In this document: positions 1-6,882 of the stretch, one piece after another | Layout of the letters: every line of letters begins with the position of its first letter | Numbering within the stretch: position 1 is the stretch's first letter | Assembly: GCA_016199665.1 (NCBI GenBank) | Contig: JACQGG010000243.1 | Span: 1 to 7,179, forward strand | Source: Acidobacteriota bacterium | Lineage (GTDB): Bacteria > Acidobacteriota > UBA6911 > JACQSX01 | Length of the DNA: 7,179 bases | Reading direction: 5' to 3' | The notes under the pieces: model-generated | What the model was told of the DNA's origin: nothing | The model's database searches: none | Seen by the model: the letters and a program-made list of their open reading frames with translations, nothing else | Position numbers and translations under genes: made by a program

Positions 1-7
1 CCAGTGA

Positions 8-51
8 CCTGGCGGGCTGAAAGCAGTCGCCCCTGACGGGGCTGAAGACCC
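8..51. repeat. GC-rich duplicated, hairpin-prone intergenic motif
   Basis: Two near-identical short copies lie in tandem: CCTGGCGGGCTGAA at 8-21 and CCTGACGGGGCTGAA at 32-46. Several short inverted repeats are visible. GCCCC (29-33) pairs perfectly with GGGGC (38-42) around a TGAC loop, GGCG (11-14) can pair with CGCC (28-31), and GCT (16-18) with AGC (22-24). The duplication looks like a dispersed intergenic repeat; I recall similar GGGCTGAA-rich elements from acidobacterial genomes, but that cannot be checked here. It could also end transcription of a gene to the left, but the only T-run (59-62) is short and displaced from the stem. No coding region is supported in 1-151. Confidence 0.45.
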
Positions 52-82
52 GTAAAACTTTTGTCAACCGCTCTAACGGATT

Positions 83-144
83 CATTCCGCATTCCGCACT
101 CCGCACTCCGCATTCCGCACTCCGCATTCCGCATTCCGCATTCG
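83..144. repeat. Heptamer tandem array CAYTCCG (8 copies plus a partial)
   Basis: Eight consecutive 7-bp units starting at 83, 90, 97, 104, 111, 118, 125 and 132 read CATTCCG or CACTCCG. A shortened CATTCG at 139-144 closes the array. The units differ only at the third base (T or C). The array ends 7 bp before the GTG start of the downstream permease gene, so it occupies the place where a ribosome-binding site would be expected. Because 7 is not a multiple of 3, the array translates as a repetitive peptide in every frame, which creates spurious short ORFs. Confidence 0.93.
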
Positions 145-151
145 TTGGCCC

Positions 152-2470
152 GTGCGCTCCATAGACCGCTGCATTTACAAGGAGCTCGCTCCTCCGTTTC
201 TCGTCGCGCTGGCGGTTCTCACCTTCATTGTCTTTACCCGCGAATTGGGCCGTTTCGCTGAACTGCTTATTCGCAAAGGAGCCGAACCAGCGACCCTGTT
301 CCAGGTTTGCCTCTCAGTGCTTCCCAGCATCCTAATCTTCACGGTTCCGATGGCGTTTCTCATTGGAACGTTGATCGCCTTTGGCCGCCTCAGCGCTGAT
401 AGTGAGATCGTCGCCTTCCGGGCTTGCGGCATCGGCACGGCAAGAATGTTGGGCCCGGTCTTGAAAGTCGCCATCCTGGTGTTTCTTGTGGGCGCGGCAC
501 TGACGCTTTATCTGCTGCCGCGGGGCAATCAGCACCTGCTGGGACTGCGGTATCTGATCGGAATCCGCCCGGTCATCAGTGAAATCCGCCCCCGCGTGTT
601 CAATGAAGAAATTTCCAACATACTCCTTTATGTGGAACAGATTCAGTATGAGCAAGGTCTGTGGGACGGGGTCTTCGTGGCGGACAACTCAGAAGCCAGC
701 CAGCAGCGCATCATTCTAGCCCGCCGGGGATCCATCGTGCCTCACCCGGAGCGAGGGGTTTTCCAACTCCATTTTGATGAGGGGACCATCTACAAGACCG
801 ATACGGCAGATTTGAGCCGGGACGACCTGTCTGTCTTTAGAACCCTGGAGATGTCGGTACACCTGGCGGAAGACGGCCCCAGCCGGATTCGCCCTCCCAG
901 GGCGGAAGAAAAGAGCACCTGGCGTCTGCTGACGGAGACCGAGCCGAGTGTGAAGGAGCGCCGCCGCGATTCGGTTGAGCTGAACCGCCGGCTGGCGCTG
1001 CCGCTGTCGGCTTTCGCCTTTGCGTTTCTGGGACTTGCGCTGGGAGTGAATACGCGACGCGGCGGACGCGCCTACGGATTCCTCATGGGCATTGTCATCA
1101 CGTTCACCTACTTTGTCCTCTTTGTTTCAGGCAGCGGACTGGCCAAGGACGGAAACCTGCCGGTCTGGCTGGGAGTCTGGGGCAGCAACATTCTTCTGTA
1201 CGCGGGCGGCCTGGCAGCGCTGCGCCTGATCCATCGAGAGTCACGGGTGATCCATGCAATCGCTGAAAACCGGTTTCTGCTGGCGCTGGCGGAGCTCTCC
1301 CGCCGGAAATGGCTCGAACTGAAGAAGAGATTCTCGCATCACTCCGCGCGACAGGGCGCTCTGACTCCTCCCGCGCGCGCCGGCCTTCTGAAGGTGATCG
1401 ATCTATACCTTATCCGGGGGTTCTTCAAGTACTTCAGCCTGATTCTCCTGGTCGGCGTGGCACTATTTATTGTCTTCACTTTGTTTGAACTGGTGGACGA
1501 TATTGTCACCCACCACATTGCTCTGTCCATGGTGCTTGATTACTTCTGGTATTTGCTGCCCCACGTGCTCACGCTGGTTGTTCCGCTTTCAGTGCTGATC
1601 GCCGTCCTGGCCAACTACGGCCTGCTGGACCGGACCTGCCAGGTCACAGCCTTGAAGGCCTGCGGCGTGAGCGTCTACCGCCTGGCGGCGCCGGTTCTTC
1701 TCAGCGCTGCGGCGCTGAGTGGATTTCTTTTCGTGATGCAGGACTATGTGCTGCCGTTTGCCAACCAGAAACAGGACAACTTGCGCAATCTGATCAAAGG
1801 CCAGGCCATTCGTACGTTCTACCATCCGGAACGCCAGTGGATCTTCGGACAGAAGCCCCGATTGTACAACTACGTCCGATATGATTCGACGCGCGGCGAG
1901 TTTGCGCAGATTTCCATATACGATCTGGACATTGGAGAGAGCCGGTATCGCAGCCGCATTTACGCCTCGCGCGCTGTATGGGACGCACGCCGCAAAGGCT
2001 GGATTCTGTATCAAGGATTCAAGAGAGACTTTGAAGACCCGAGTCGTGGGATTGCTTCCTTCAATGAAATGTTCCTGCAACTCCCCGAAACGCCTTCCTA
2101 TTTTGTGAAAGAGATCAAGGAATCGAGCAAGATGCCGTACGGCGAATTGAAAAGCTATATCCATACGCTGCAGCAAGCCGGTTTTGATGTGGAGGAGCTC
2201 CGGGTAGAGCTCTATCGAAAGATTTCGTTTCCGGTGGTAAGCATCATTATGGCGATAATTGGCGTTCCTTTCGCCTTTTCCATGGGGCGTAAAGGCGCAT
2301 TCCACGGAGTGGCGCTGAGCATTTTTATCGGCATGGTTTACTGGGGCACTTTCGGTCTCTTCGAAGTGATGGGCGCCAGCCGGATGCTCGCACCGGCGCT
2401 GGCGGCCTGGGCGCCTAATCTGCTTTTTGGGGCTGGTGGGCTGTATCTGCTGCTGAGCATTCGCACGTAG
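152..2470 (+). CDS. lptFG: Fused LptF-LptG permease, inner-membrane subunits of the LPS export ABC transporter
   Basis: This 772-residue protein contains two complete YjgP/YjgQ-type permeases, where E. coli has two proteins of about 360 residues each. The first half (about 1-365) has membrane segments near 15-30, 55-78, 102-122, 281-299, 305-326 and 338-358, with a periplasmic beta-rich domain at about 140-265. The second half (about 413-772) repeats the plan, with segments near 424-446, 465-488, 511-535, 691-711, 717-738 and 748-770 and a periplasmic domain at about 540-670. A basic linker (about 360-412) joins them on the cytoplasmic side. Each half has the helix known in LptF/LptG to dock on the ATPase LptB: SEIVAFRACG at 84-93 and CQVTALKACG at 496-505. 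In the family, LptF and LptG extract LPS from the inner membrane and pass it to the periplasmic bridge. The GTG start is chosen because the frame opens only at 77, after TAA at 74-76, and the stretch between is repeat. No Shine-Dalgarno sequence is visible. The family is secure; naming the halves F then G is less so. Confidence 0.93.
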   Translation: MRSIDRCIYKELAPPFLVALAVLTFIVFTRELGRFAELLIRKGAEPATLFQVCLSVLPSILIFTVPMAFLIGTLIAFGRLSADSEIVAFRACGIGTARMLGPVLKVAILVFLVGAALTLYLLPRGNQHLLGLRYLIGIRPVISEIRPRVFNEEISNILLYVEQIQYEQGLWDGVFVADNSEASQQRIILARRGSIVPHPERGVFQLHFDEGTIYKTDTADLSRDDLSVFRTLEMSVHLAEDGPSRIRPPRAEEKSTWRLLTETEPSVKERRRDSVELNRRLALPLSAFAFAFLGLALGVNTRRGGRAYGFLMGIVITFTYFVLFVSGSGLAKDGNLPVWLGVWGSNILLYAGGLAALRLIHRESRVIHAIAENRFLLALAELSRRKWLELKKRFSHHSARQGALTPPARAGLLKVIDLYLIRGFFKYFSLILLVGVALFIVFTLFELVDDIVTHHIALSMVLDYFWYLLPHVLTLVVPLSVLIAVLANYGLLDRTCQVTALKACGVSVYRLAAPVLLSAAALSGFLFVMQDYVLPFANQKQDNLRNLIKGQAIRTFYHPERQWIFGQKPRLYNYVRYDSTRGEFAQISIYDLDIGESRYRSRIYASRAVWDARRKGWILYQGFKRDFEDPSRGIASFNEMFLQLPETPSYFVKEIKESSKMPYGELKSYIHTLQQAGFDVEELRVELYRKISFPVVSIIMAIIGVPFAFSMGRKGAFHGVALSIFIGMVYWGTFGLFEVMGASRMLAPALAAWAPNLLFGAGGLYLLLSIRT

Positions 2471-2496
2471 GAATGCGGAGTGCGGGGTGCGAAGTG
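2471..2496. repeat. Inverted patch of the CAYTCCG heptamer
   Basis: Immediately after the TAG stop of the permease gene, the units GAATG, CGGAGTG, CGGGGTG and CGAAGTG follow one another. Read on the minus strand they are the same heptamer as the array at 83-144. The reverse complement matches 104-129 at 23 of 26 positions, so the permease gene sits between inverted copies of one repeat family. The patch is shorter and more diverged than the left array. Confidence 0.85.
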
Positions 2497-2501
2497 ACAT
2501 C

Positions 2502-2592
2502 GCTGACCGCTGATTGCTGAACGCTGACTGCTGATTGCTGATTGCTGACCGCTGATGGCTGAAAGCTGACTGCTGACAACTGACCGCTGAAA
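2502..2592. repeat. Heptamer tandem array GCTGANN (13 copies)
   Basis: Thirteen 7-bp units run without interruption from 2502. All begin GCTGA except the twelfth (2579-2585), which begins ACTGA. The last two bases vary: CC, TT, AC, CT, TT, TT, CC, TG, AA, CT, CA, CC, AA. The five-base core is conserved while the two-base tail is free. There is no TCAGC on the same strand inside the array, so it cannot form the stem of a terminator hairpin. It lies between two converging genes and ends 12 bp from the stop codon of the minus-strand glycosyltransferase gene (2605-2607). Together with the adjacent inverted patch it fills nearly all of the 134-bp gap. Confidence 0.93.
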
Positions 2593-2604
2593 GCCAAACT
2601 CGCA

Positions 2605-4335
2605 TCATCGGAAGTAATCTTCTCGCCGCTTGGATGCATCCCCTTGGAAGCGTTTCCAAATACGAAAGAAATTAACCATCTCCACCGGCTTGCGCTCCAC
2701 TTCAACGGACCAGGGAAGGATTCCCCAGCCAGTGCTGTAGAATCCGGCGTGGCTGGCAAAATCCAACAGGCGGATTGGATTGTGGAGAAAAACAGATTCA
2801 CGGCGCAGCAGCGCCGCATGATCGTTGCTGTCGTATCCGGTGACATAGGGCATCGCAAGCCATGGCTTGACCAGAATGTCGCCCGCGTCCGGCCGCTGGT
2901 CCTCCCGCACCAGTGTCTGAGCTCCCTCACGCTCCATGTAGTACCGAAAGCCCCATTCGCCCGTCGCCCAGATGCGCCGTTCCGGATAGTCGCGAAGCGT
3001 CTGAGCCGCGATGCGCGGATAGATGGCCGCAAACTGATAGTCTGCGTGCGCCAGCAAGATTCCATACCCCAGCGTAGCCGCGACGCATGCGGTCATTCGC
3101 GCCCGGCTCCAGCCAGACCAACGCCCCAGCACGATCGCGAAGGGAGGAACCAGCGGCAGCACGTACCGAATCGAACCGTGGTAGTAGATCAGGAGGCAGG
3201 CGGCCAGGAACCCCAGAATCCAAAGATTCAAGACGGCGTCGGTGGATTCTCTCCAACAGCGCCTCCCAAAAGCTCCGGCTGCAAACCCGGCCGACGCAAG
3301 AAAAACTCCAAGCAGCAGGCAGTGCAGCCAGTGCCAGGAGGTCAGGACAACGGCAGAACCGGCGACCCCAAGAATCAGCGATATCCAGATCGCCCCGTGC
3401 CGCCACCGGTTGAACTGAAAAATTGACGTCACCAGCACCAGGGCGCCCAAATTGAGCATGGCACTGAGCCCCTTCTCGTGAAGACGGAACCAGTGCGAGC
3501 CAGCCTCTGTTGCCAGAAATTGAGCCGTCGCAGCCAGAACAAAGCGGCCGTAGTGGATCGATTGCAGGGCAATCCATGCCGCGCCAACCGCCAGCGGCAA
3601 AAAGATCACGGGCCAGAGGCGGGAGACGCGGCTCCTTCGCCACTGCGAGGCGGCCAGCAGCGGAATGGCCGAAAGGGCCAGGTAGTTGATCATAACCGCG
3701 ACCGCCAGACTGAAGGCGGCCGGCCAGCGCCAGTCTCGGCGGCGCCGTTCGCCGTAGACAAACAGGGATATTCCAAGGGCATATAGCGCCAGGAACGGCA
3801 CATCGGTCATCACCGACTGGGAGAGCACATAGATTCCTGGATTCCAGACCACGGTGAGGGCGGTCAGCAGCGGAAACCGATTCTGCGTGGACGCAAGCAT
3901 ATAGACGGCGATCCCGAGCAGCACAGGAAAAACCAGAAATGCCGTGTGAAACAAGACTTCACTTTCGGTGCCGCTGAGCCGGCGCAGCAAAGCCAGCAGA
4001 TAAGAGATCAGCGGCGGATGGCTGTGCGACGCGGCATCCGGCCCGTGTCTCCCCTCAAATACAGCCCGGTAGTCCTGGGGGTATAGCGGGGTCACGGCCG
4101 CCTGACGGGAAATTTCAATATAAATCCGGTCGTCAATGTGAAAGGGACGCCAAAGGAATGGAACGTGACTCAGAATGACAAGCAGCGCCAGCAGCAAGCA
4201 GTCGCGAAGCAATATCGACGGCGCAAGGCCACCCTGCGAGTGTTGGAAGCAACCGGATTCAATGCCCTCAGACGAGAGAGGAGGAACTTGAATTGCCGTT
4301 TCGCGCTCTTCGCGGTCAGATCTTTCTTTGCGCAT
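2605..4335 (-). CDS. GT-C fold, GT39/ArnT-like integral-membrane glycosyltransferase
   Basis: This 576-residue protein has roughly a dozen hydrophobic segments between about 44 and 430, then a soluble tail (about 431-576) that in this fold usually faces the periplasm. Three features point to the PMT/ArnT-like GT-C superfamily. The first is an acidic pair in the first external loop (FHIDD, residues 65-69). The second is a SHPPL stretch at 105-109. The third is SVMTDVP at 174-180, the usual second acidic loop motif. An RYVLPLVPP stretch at 390-398 is also typical. Such enzymes transfer a sugar from a polyprenyl-phosphate donor to lipid, glycan or protein acceptors on the outer face of the inner membrane; the acceptor here is unknown. 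It is the last gene of the minus-strand unit, 44 bp after the cobalamin radical SAM gene. ATG at 4333-4335 is the first start in frame, but residues 1-40 are polar and unlike the family, no Shine-Dalgarno sequence is seen, and a TTG at residue 42 is a possible true start. Confidence 0.8.
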   Translation of the reverse strand: MRKERSDREERETAIQVPPLSSEGIESGCFQHSQGGLAPSILLRDCLLLALLVILSHVPFLWRPFHIDDRIYIEISRQAAVTPLYPQDYRAVFEGRHGPDAASHSHPPLISYLLALLRRLSGTESEVLFHTAFLVFPVLLGIAVYMLASTQNRFPLLTALTVVWNPGIYVLSQSVMTDVPFLALYALGISLFVYGERRRRDWRWPAAFSLAVAVMINYLALSAIPLLAASQWRRSRVSRLWPVIFLPLAVGAAWIALQSIHYGRFVLAATAQFLATEAGSHWFRLHEKGLSAMLNLGALVLVTSIFQFNRWRHGAIWISLILGVAGSAVVLTSWHWLHCLLLGVFLASAGFAAGAFGRRCWRESTDAVLNLWILGFLAACLLIYYHGSIRYVLPLVPPFAIVLGRWSGWSRARMTACVAATLGYGILLAHADYQFAAIYPRIAAQTLRDYPERRIWATGEWGFRYYMEREGAQTLVREDQRPDAGDILVKPWLAMPYVTGYDSNDHAALLRRESVFLHNPIRLLDFASHAGFYSTGWGILPWSVEVERKPVEMVNFFRIWKRFQGDASKRREDYFR

Positions 4336-4379
4336 TCCGGCAAAGGGGCGAAGGATTCGGGAACCCCCGGTGTAATACT

Positions 4380-5933
4380 TCAGGTTCGCTTGGCCTTAGA
4401 GAGTTCGGCTTGGTGCATAAGCTGGAGATAGAACTTCTCCATCCGTTGTATGAGCGGCACTTCCGGCATGAATCCGAAGAACTTGTTTCGCAGACGCAGC
4501 TTCAGAATTCCGAAGTACGCGTCATAAATCGCCATCATGAGGCCCTTCCAGCGGTTGTTGCAGTACCTCTCAAATGCTCTGCGCTCGAAAAACTTCGACA
4601 TCACGTTCAGTTTGGTCAGAAATTTCCGCTGCTCGTCATTCAAAAAAGTGTTGTTATTCATGCCGAAGTGAAAATTGCTCCATTCTTCCAGAGTCTCCGG
4701 GGGCGAAAAGCCGAACTGGCTGACGCACTTATAGTACAGATCGGTTCCCGGATAGGGGGTGAATATGGCAATGGGGGCCACTCCGGCGTGTGGATTCTCT
4801 CCCAGAAGCTTGAAGATGAAGTCCACGGTCTGGAGAGTTTCCTGCCGGTCTTCCCCGGGGAATCCAGCCATAAAGCCGAACTTCACGTAAAGTTGCGCGT
4901 CTGACAGCTTCCGATTCGCCGCCAGCACCTGGTCCAGCGTGTTCCGCTTCATGATCTCCTGCATGCGCTTGGGAGACCCCGTCTCAATACCCACCCACAG
5001 TTCCTTGAAGCCGGCTCTTTTCATCTTGGCCATGAGCGCGTCGCTGGCCTGGTCCAGAAAGTCGACACGGCACGGAGCCTGGATCAGGATCTGAATATCG
5101 CGTTCAATGAGCAGGTCACAGATTTGCTCCACCCTTTTCTTGCTGCCGAAGAAGTAATCGTCTTCAATGAAGAGCGCTTCAATCCCAAATCGCTGGATGA
5201 GATATTCGATTTCCTGCACCACCCGCTCGGCGCTCTGGAAGCGATATTTCTTCTCGTTGAATTCCAGGTTGTAGCAGAACTCGCAGTTATAAGGGCACCC
5301 GCGGCTGGTCACAATCTGAAGCTGCCGCTGGCCCGTGGAGGGGGCGCTGGTGAAGTAAGGCGTCATGTCCACCAGGTCGTAATTGGGAGAGGGAATGCTG
5401 TCCAGGGGTTTGATCATGGGTCGCGGCGCAGTAAAACGCTGCGCGCCCTCCTGCTTGAATCCAATTCCCGGAACAGCCTCCGGCGATCCCCCCGCCTCTA
5501 AGCACTGCGCCAGCTCAACCACAGTCGCTTCGCCCTCGCCCTTCACCACAATATCGCAATGCGAGTCGCGCAGCGTCGACTCCGGGCAGAGAGTGGGGTG
5601 CACTCCTCCCCATACAATGGGAATACGCGGTTCCGCCCGGCGCACGACGCGCGCCGCCTGCAGCCCCCCGCGAATCTGCGTACCCGTCATGCTGGAAATG
5701 CCCACCATCAGCGTATTGGCGTCCACGGAGCGCCGCAAATCCTCGTCAAATGTGCGCGTCAAGCGCTGATCCACGATACGGACCTGATATCCCGCGCGGT
5801 CCAGGACTGTTCCCAGATAGAGAACCGCCAACGGCAGTCCCACGTTAATTCCAAACAGATCCATCCCCGTATTGGGATAAACAAGCACAACGTTTTTCTT
5901 GGCTCGGTTCTGGCCTTTCACCGCATCAGCCAT
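4380..5933 (-). CDS. Cobalamin-binding-domain radical SAM protein
   Basis: This 517-residue protein has the BchE-like layout of class B radical SAM enzymes. Residues about 13-150 form a Rossmann-like B12-binding domain: strand NVVLVYP (14-20), LGTVLDRAGYQVRIVD (40-55), GISSMT (78-83), then WGGVHPT (108-114) and GEGE (132-135). No DxHxxG motif is present, as in many members that bind cobalamin base-off. The radical SAM core starts at about 205 with cysteines 213, 217 and 220 (CPYNCEFC, CX3CX2C) for the 4Fe-4S cluster. It is followed by FIEDDYF (255-261), WVGIETGS (313-320) and GFPGED (357-362). A basic, aromatic helical tail (about 430-517) has no assignment. Family members perform radical methylations or ring rearrangements on lipids, tetrapyrroles, antibiotics and other substrates; the substrate here is unknown. 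The start overlaps the end of the upstream radical SAM gene by 16 bp, which suggests translational coupling. A GGAG lies about 14 bases upstream, further than usual. Confidence 0.87.
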   Translation of the reverse strand: MADAVKGQNRAKKNVVLVYPNTGMDLFGINVGLPLAVLYLGTVLDRAGYQVRIVDQRLTRTFDEDLRRSVDANTLMVGISSMTGTQIRGGLQAARVVRRAEPRIPIVWGGVHPTLCPESTLRDSHCDIVVKGEGEATVVELAQCLEAGGSPEAVPGIGFKQEGAQRFTAPRPMIKPLDSIPSPNYDLVDMTPYFTSAPSTGQRQLQIVTSRGCPYNCEFCYNLEFNEKKYRFQSAERVVQEIEYLIQRFGIEALFIEDDYFFGSKKRVEQICDLLIERDIQILIQAPCRVDFLDQASDALMAKMKRAGFKELWVGIETGSPKRMQEIMKRNTLDQVLAANRKLSDAQLYVKFGFMAGFPGEDRQETLQTVDFIFKLLGENPHAGVAPIAIFTPYPGTDLYYKCVSQFGFSPPETLEEWSNFHFGMNNNTFLNDEQRKFLTKLNVMSKFFERRAFERYCNNRWKGLMMAIYDAYFGILKLRLRNKFFGFMPEVPLIQRMEKFYLQLMHQAELSKAKRT

Positions 5934-6871
5934 CGCTTATACGCGTTCTCCAGGTGGGTGGTGGCTTTGGGAAAATTCTGCTGCAAGTAAGGATGATAGC
6001 GCATCGCCTTCTGCGCCCAGGCGGGCTGGTTGATAAAGTCACATTTGGCGCAAAGCGGCAATTCCCGAAACTGCCGCTCGAACATCAGCCGGCGCAACCG
6101 CTCAAACTCCGGGCTCTTCCAGATGTCAATCAGAGGAGTCCTGCTGGCGTCGCCAATGACATGATGTCCTTCCGAATCAAAGCAGCACAGAACCACCCTG
6201 CCGTCAGCCAGGATTGTCAGGTAGTGAAACAGCCGCTCGCAAAAATTCTGTTTCTTGTCAAAACCAGCCTCTTTGGGGATCTGTCCCGCCCAATTAAAAA
6301 AAACCGAGAAGCGGACCTGATCGGCCTCTTTCCACGCCTCCTTGAGCCGCACGCGGCTATGCTTGTTCTCAGGAGTGGTCACCATGGCGATGCTGACGTG
6401 GGGTTTATTCTTACCCAGCTCGTTGCGGCGGCGAATAAAATACAGCACGTTGGACCTTATCTCCTCGTAGTTCAGGCCCAGGCGGATTTTTTCAAACGTC
6501 TGCTTGTCGCCGCCATCAATGCTCACGATCAGCGAGTCAAGCAGGTCAGCATCCAGTATGCTTTCCGCGATTTCACGGTTAAGACGGGACCCGTTGGTGG
6601 TGACATTGAGATGGGAACCCGGCGCTCTCTGGCGGATATAGGCAAAGTAATCCAGCACTTCGGGCACCAGGAAGCTCTCGCCATGCAGAAACGGCAAAAT
6701 TTTCCTTGCGCCATGCTCGGCACACTGGTCGATGATCCGACGGAAGAGATCCCGGGACATCACCTGGCGCGGCCGCTGCATCTGTGGAGTCGCACACGTC
6801 GTGCAGCGCGCATTACAGGCGTTTGTCAGCTCGACGTAGACCTGATCCGGGAAATCAGGAATTCTATGCAT
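5918..6871 (-). CDS. Radical SAM protein with a reduced SPASM-like C-terminus
   Basis: This 317-residue protein begins almost directly with the radical SAM core. VYVELTNACNARCTTC (11-26) supplies cysteines 19, 23 and 26 in CX3CX2C spacing. It is followed by HGESFLVPE (63-71, the usual GEP-type motif with Ser in place of Pro), TTNG (91-94), SIDGGDKQTFEKIR (117-130) and VSIAMVTT (159-166). The C-terminus carries cysteines 211, 229, 230, 274 and 277, in the pattern DGRVVLCC, an IW pair at 250-251, then LCAKC. This resembles the SPASM/twitch auxiliary iron-sulfur domain, but no cysteine follows 277, so at most one auxiliary cluster seems possible. SPASM-type enzymes modify peptides, proteins, sugars or lipids; no precursor peptide is visible nearby. 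It is the first gene of the minus-strand unit. ATG at 6869-6871 is the first start in frame, with a TAG two codons upstream and no Shine-Dalgarno sequence. The repeat array begins 11 bp upstream, so any promoter must lie in or beyond the array. Confidence 0.87.
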   Translation of the reverse strand: MHRIPDFPDQVYVELTNACNARCTTCATPQMQRPRQVMSRDLFRRIIDQCAEHGARKILPFLHGESFLVPEVLDYFAYIRQRAPGSHLNVTTNGSRLNREIAESILDADLLDSLIVSIDGGDKQTFEKIRLGLNYEEIRSNVLYFIRRRNELGKNKPHVSIAMVTTPENKHSRVRLKEAWKEADQVRFSVFFNWAGQIPKEAGFDKKQNFCERLFHYLTILADGRVVLCCFDSEGHHVIGDASRTPLIDIWKSPEFERLRRLMFERQFRELPLCAKCDFINQPAWAQKAMRYHPYLQQNFPKATTHLENAYKRWLMR

Positions 6872-6882
6872 AGGCTAGTTTG

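Noticed and set aside
61..90. Possible sigma-70 promoter for the permease gene, with TTGTCA at 61-66 as the -35 box
   Set aside because: At 16-18 bp spacing the -10 position falls in the heptamer array (ATTCCG-like) and does not resemble TATAAT.
61..261. A 66-residue plus-strand ORF with a repeated RIPHS peptide
   Set aside because: It starts at a TTG, reads through the CAYTCCG heptamer array and then out of frame through the start of the permease gene. The repeated peptide is a by-product of the DNA repeat.
2415..3065. Minus-strand ORFs reading through the GCTGANN array, including a 356-residue ORF at 1589-2659
   Set aside because: They overlap well-supported genes in other frames (the permease and the glycosyltransferase), and their repetitive QQSA-type segments come from the heptamer array.
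4336..4379. Terminator or small hairpin between the cobalamin radical SAM gene and the glycosyltransferase gene
   Set aside because: Only a 4-bp CGGG/CCCG stem with no following T-run on the minus strand is seen, too weak to call a terminator. The 44-bp spacing fits one operon.
5918..6871. RiPP (modified peptide) cluster centred on the SPASM-like radical SAM gene
   Set aside because: No short precursor gene, peptide-recognition domain, protease or exporter is visible. The upstream side is repeat and the neighbours are another radical SAM gene and a glycosyltransferase gene.
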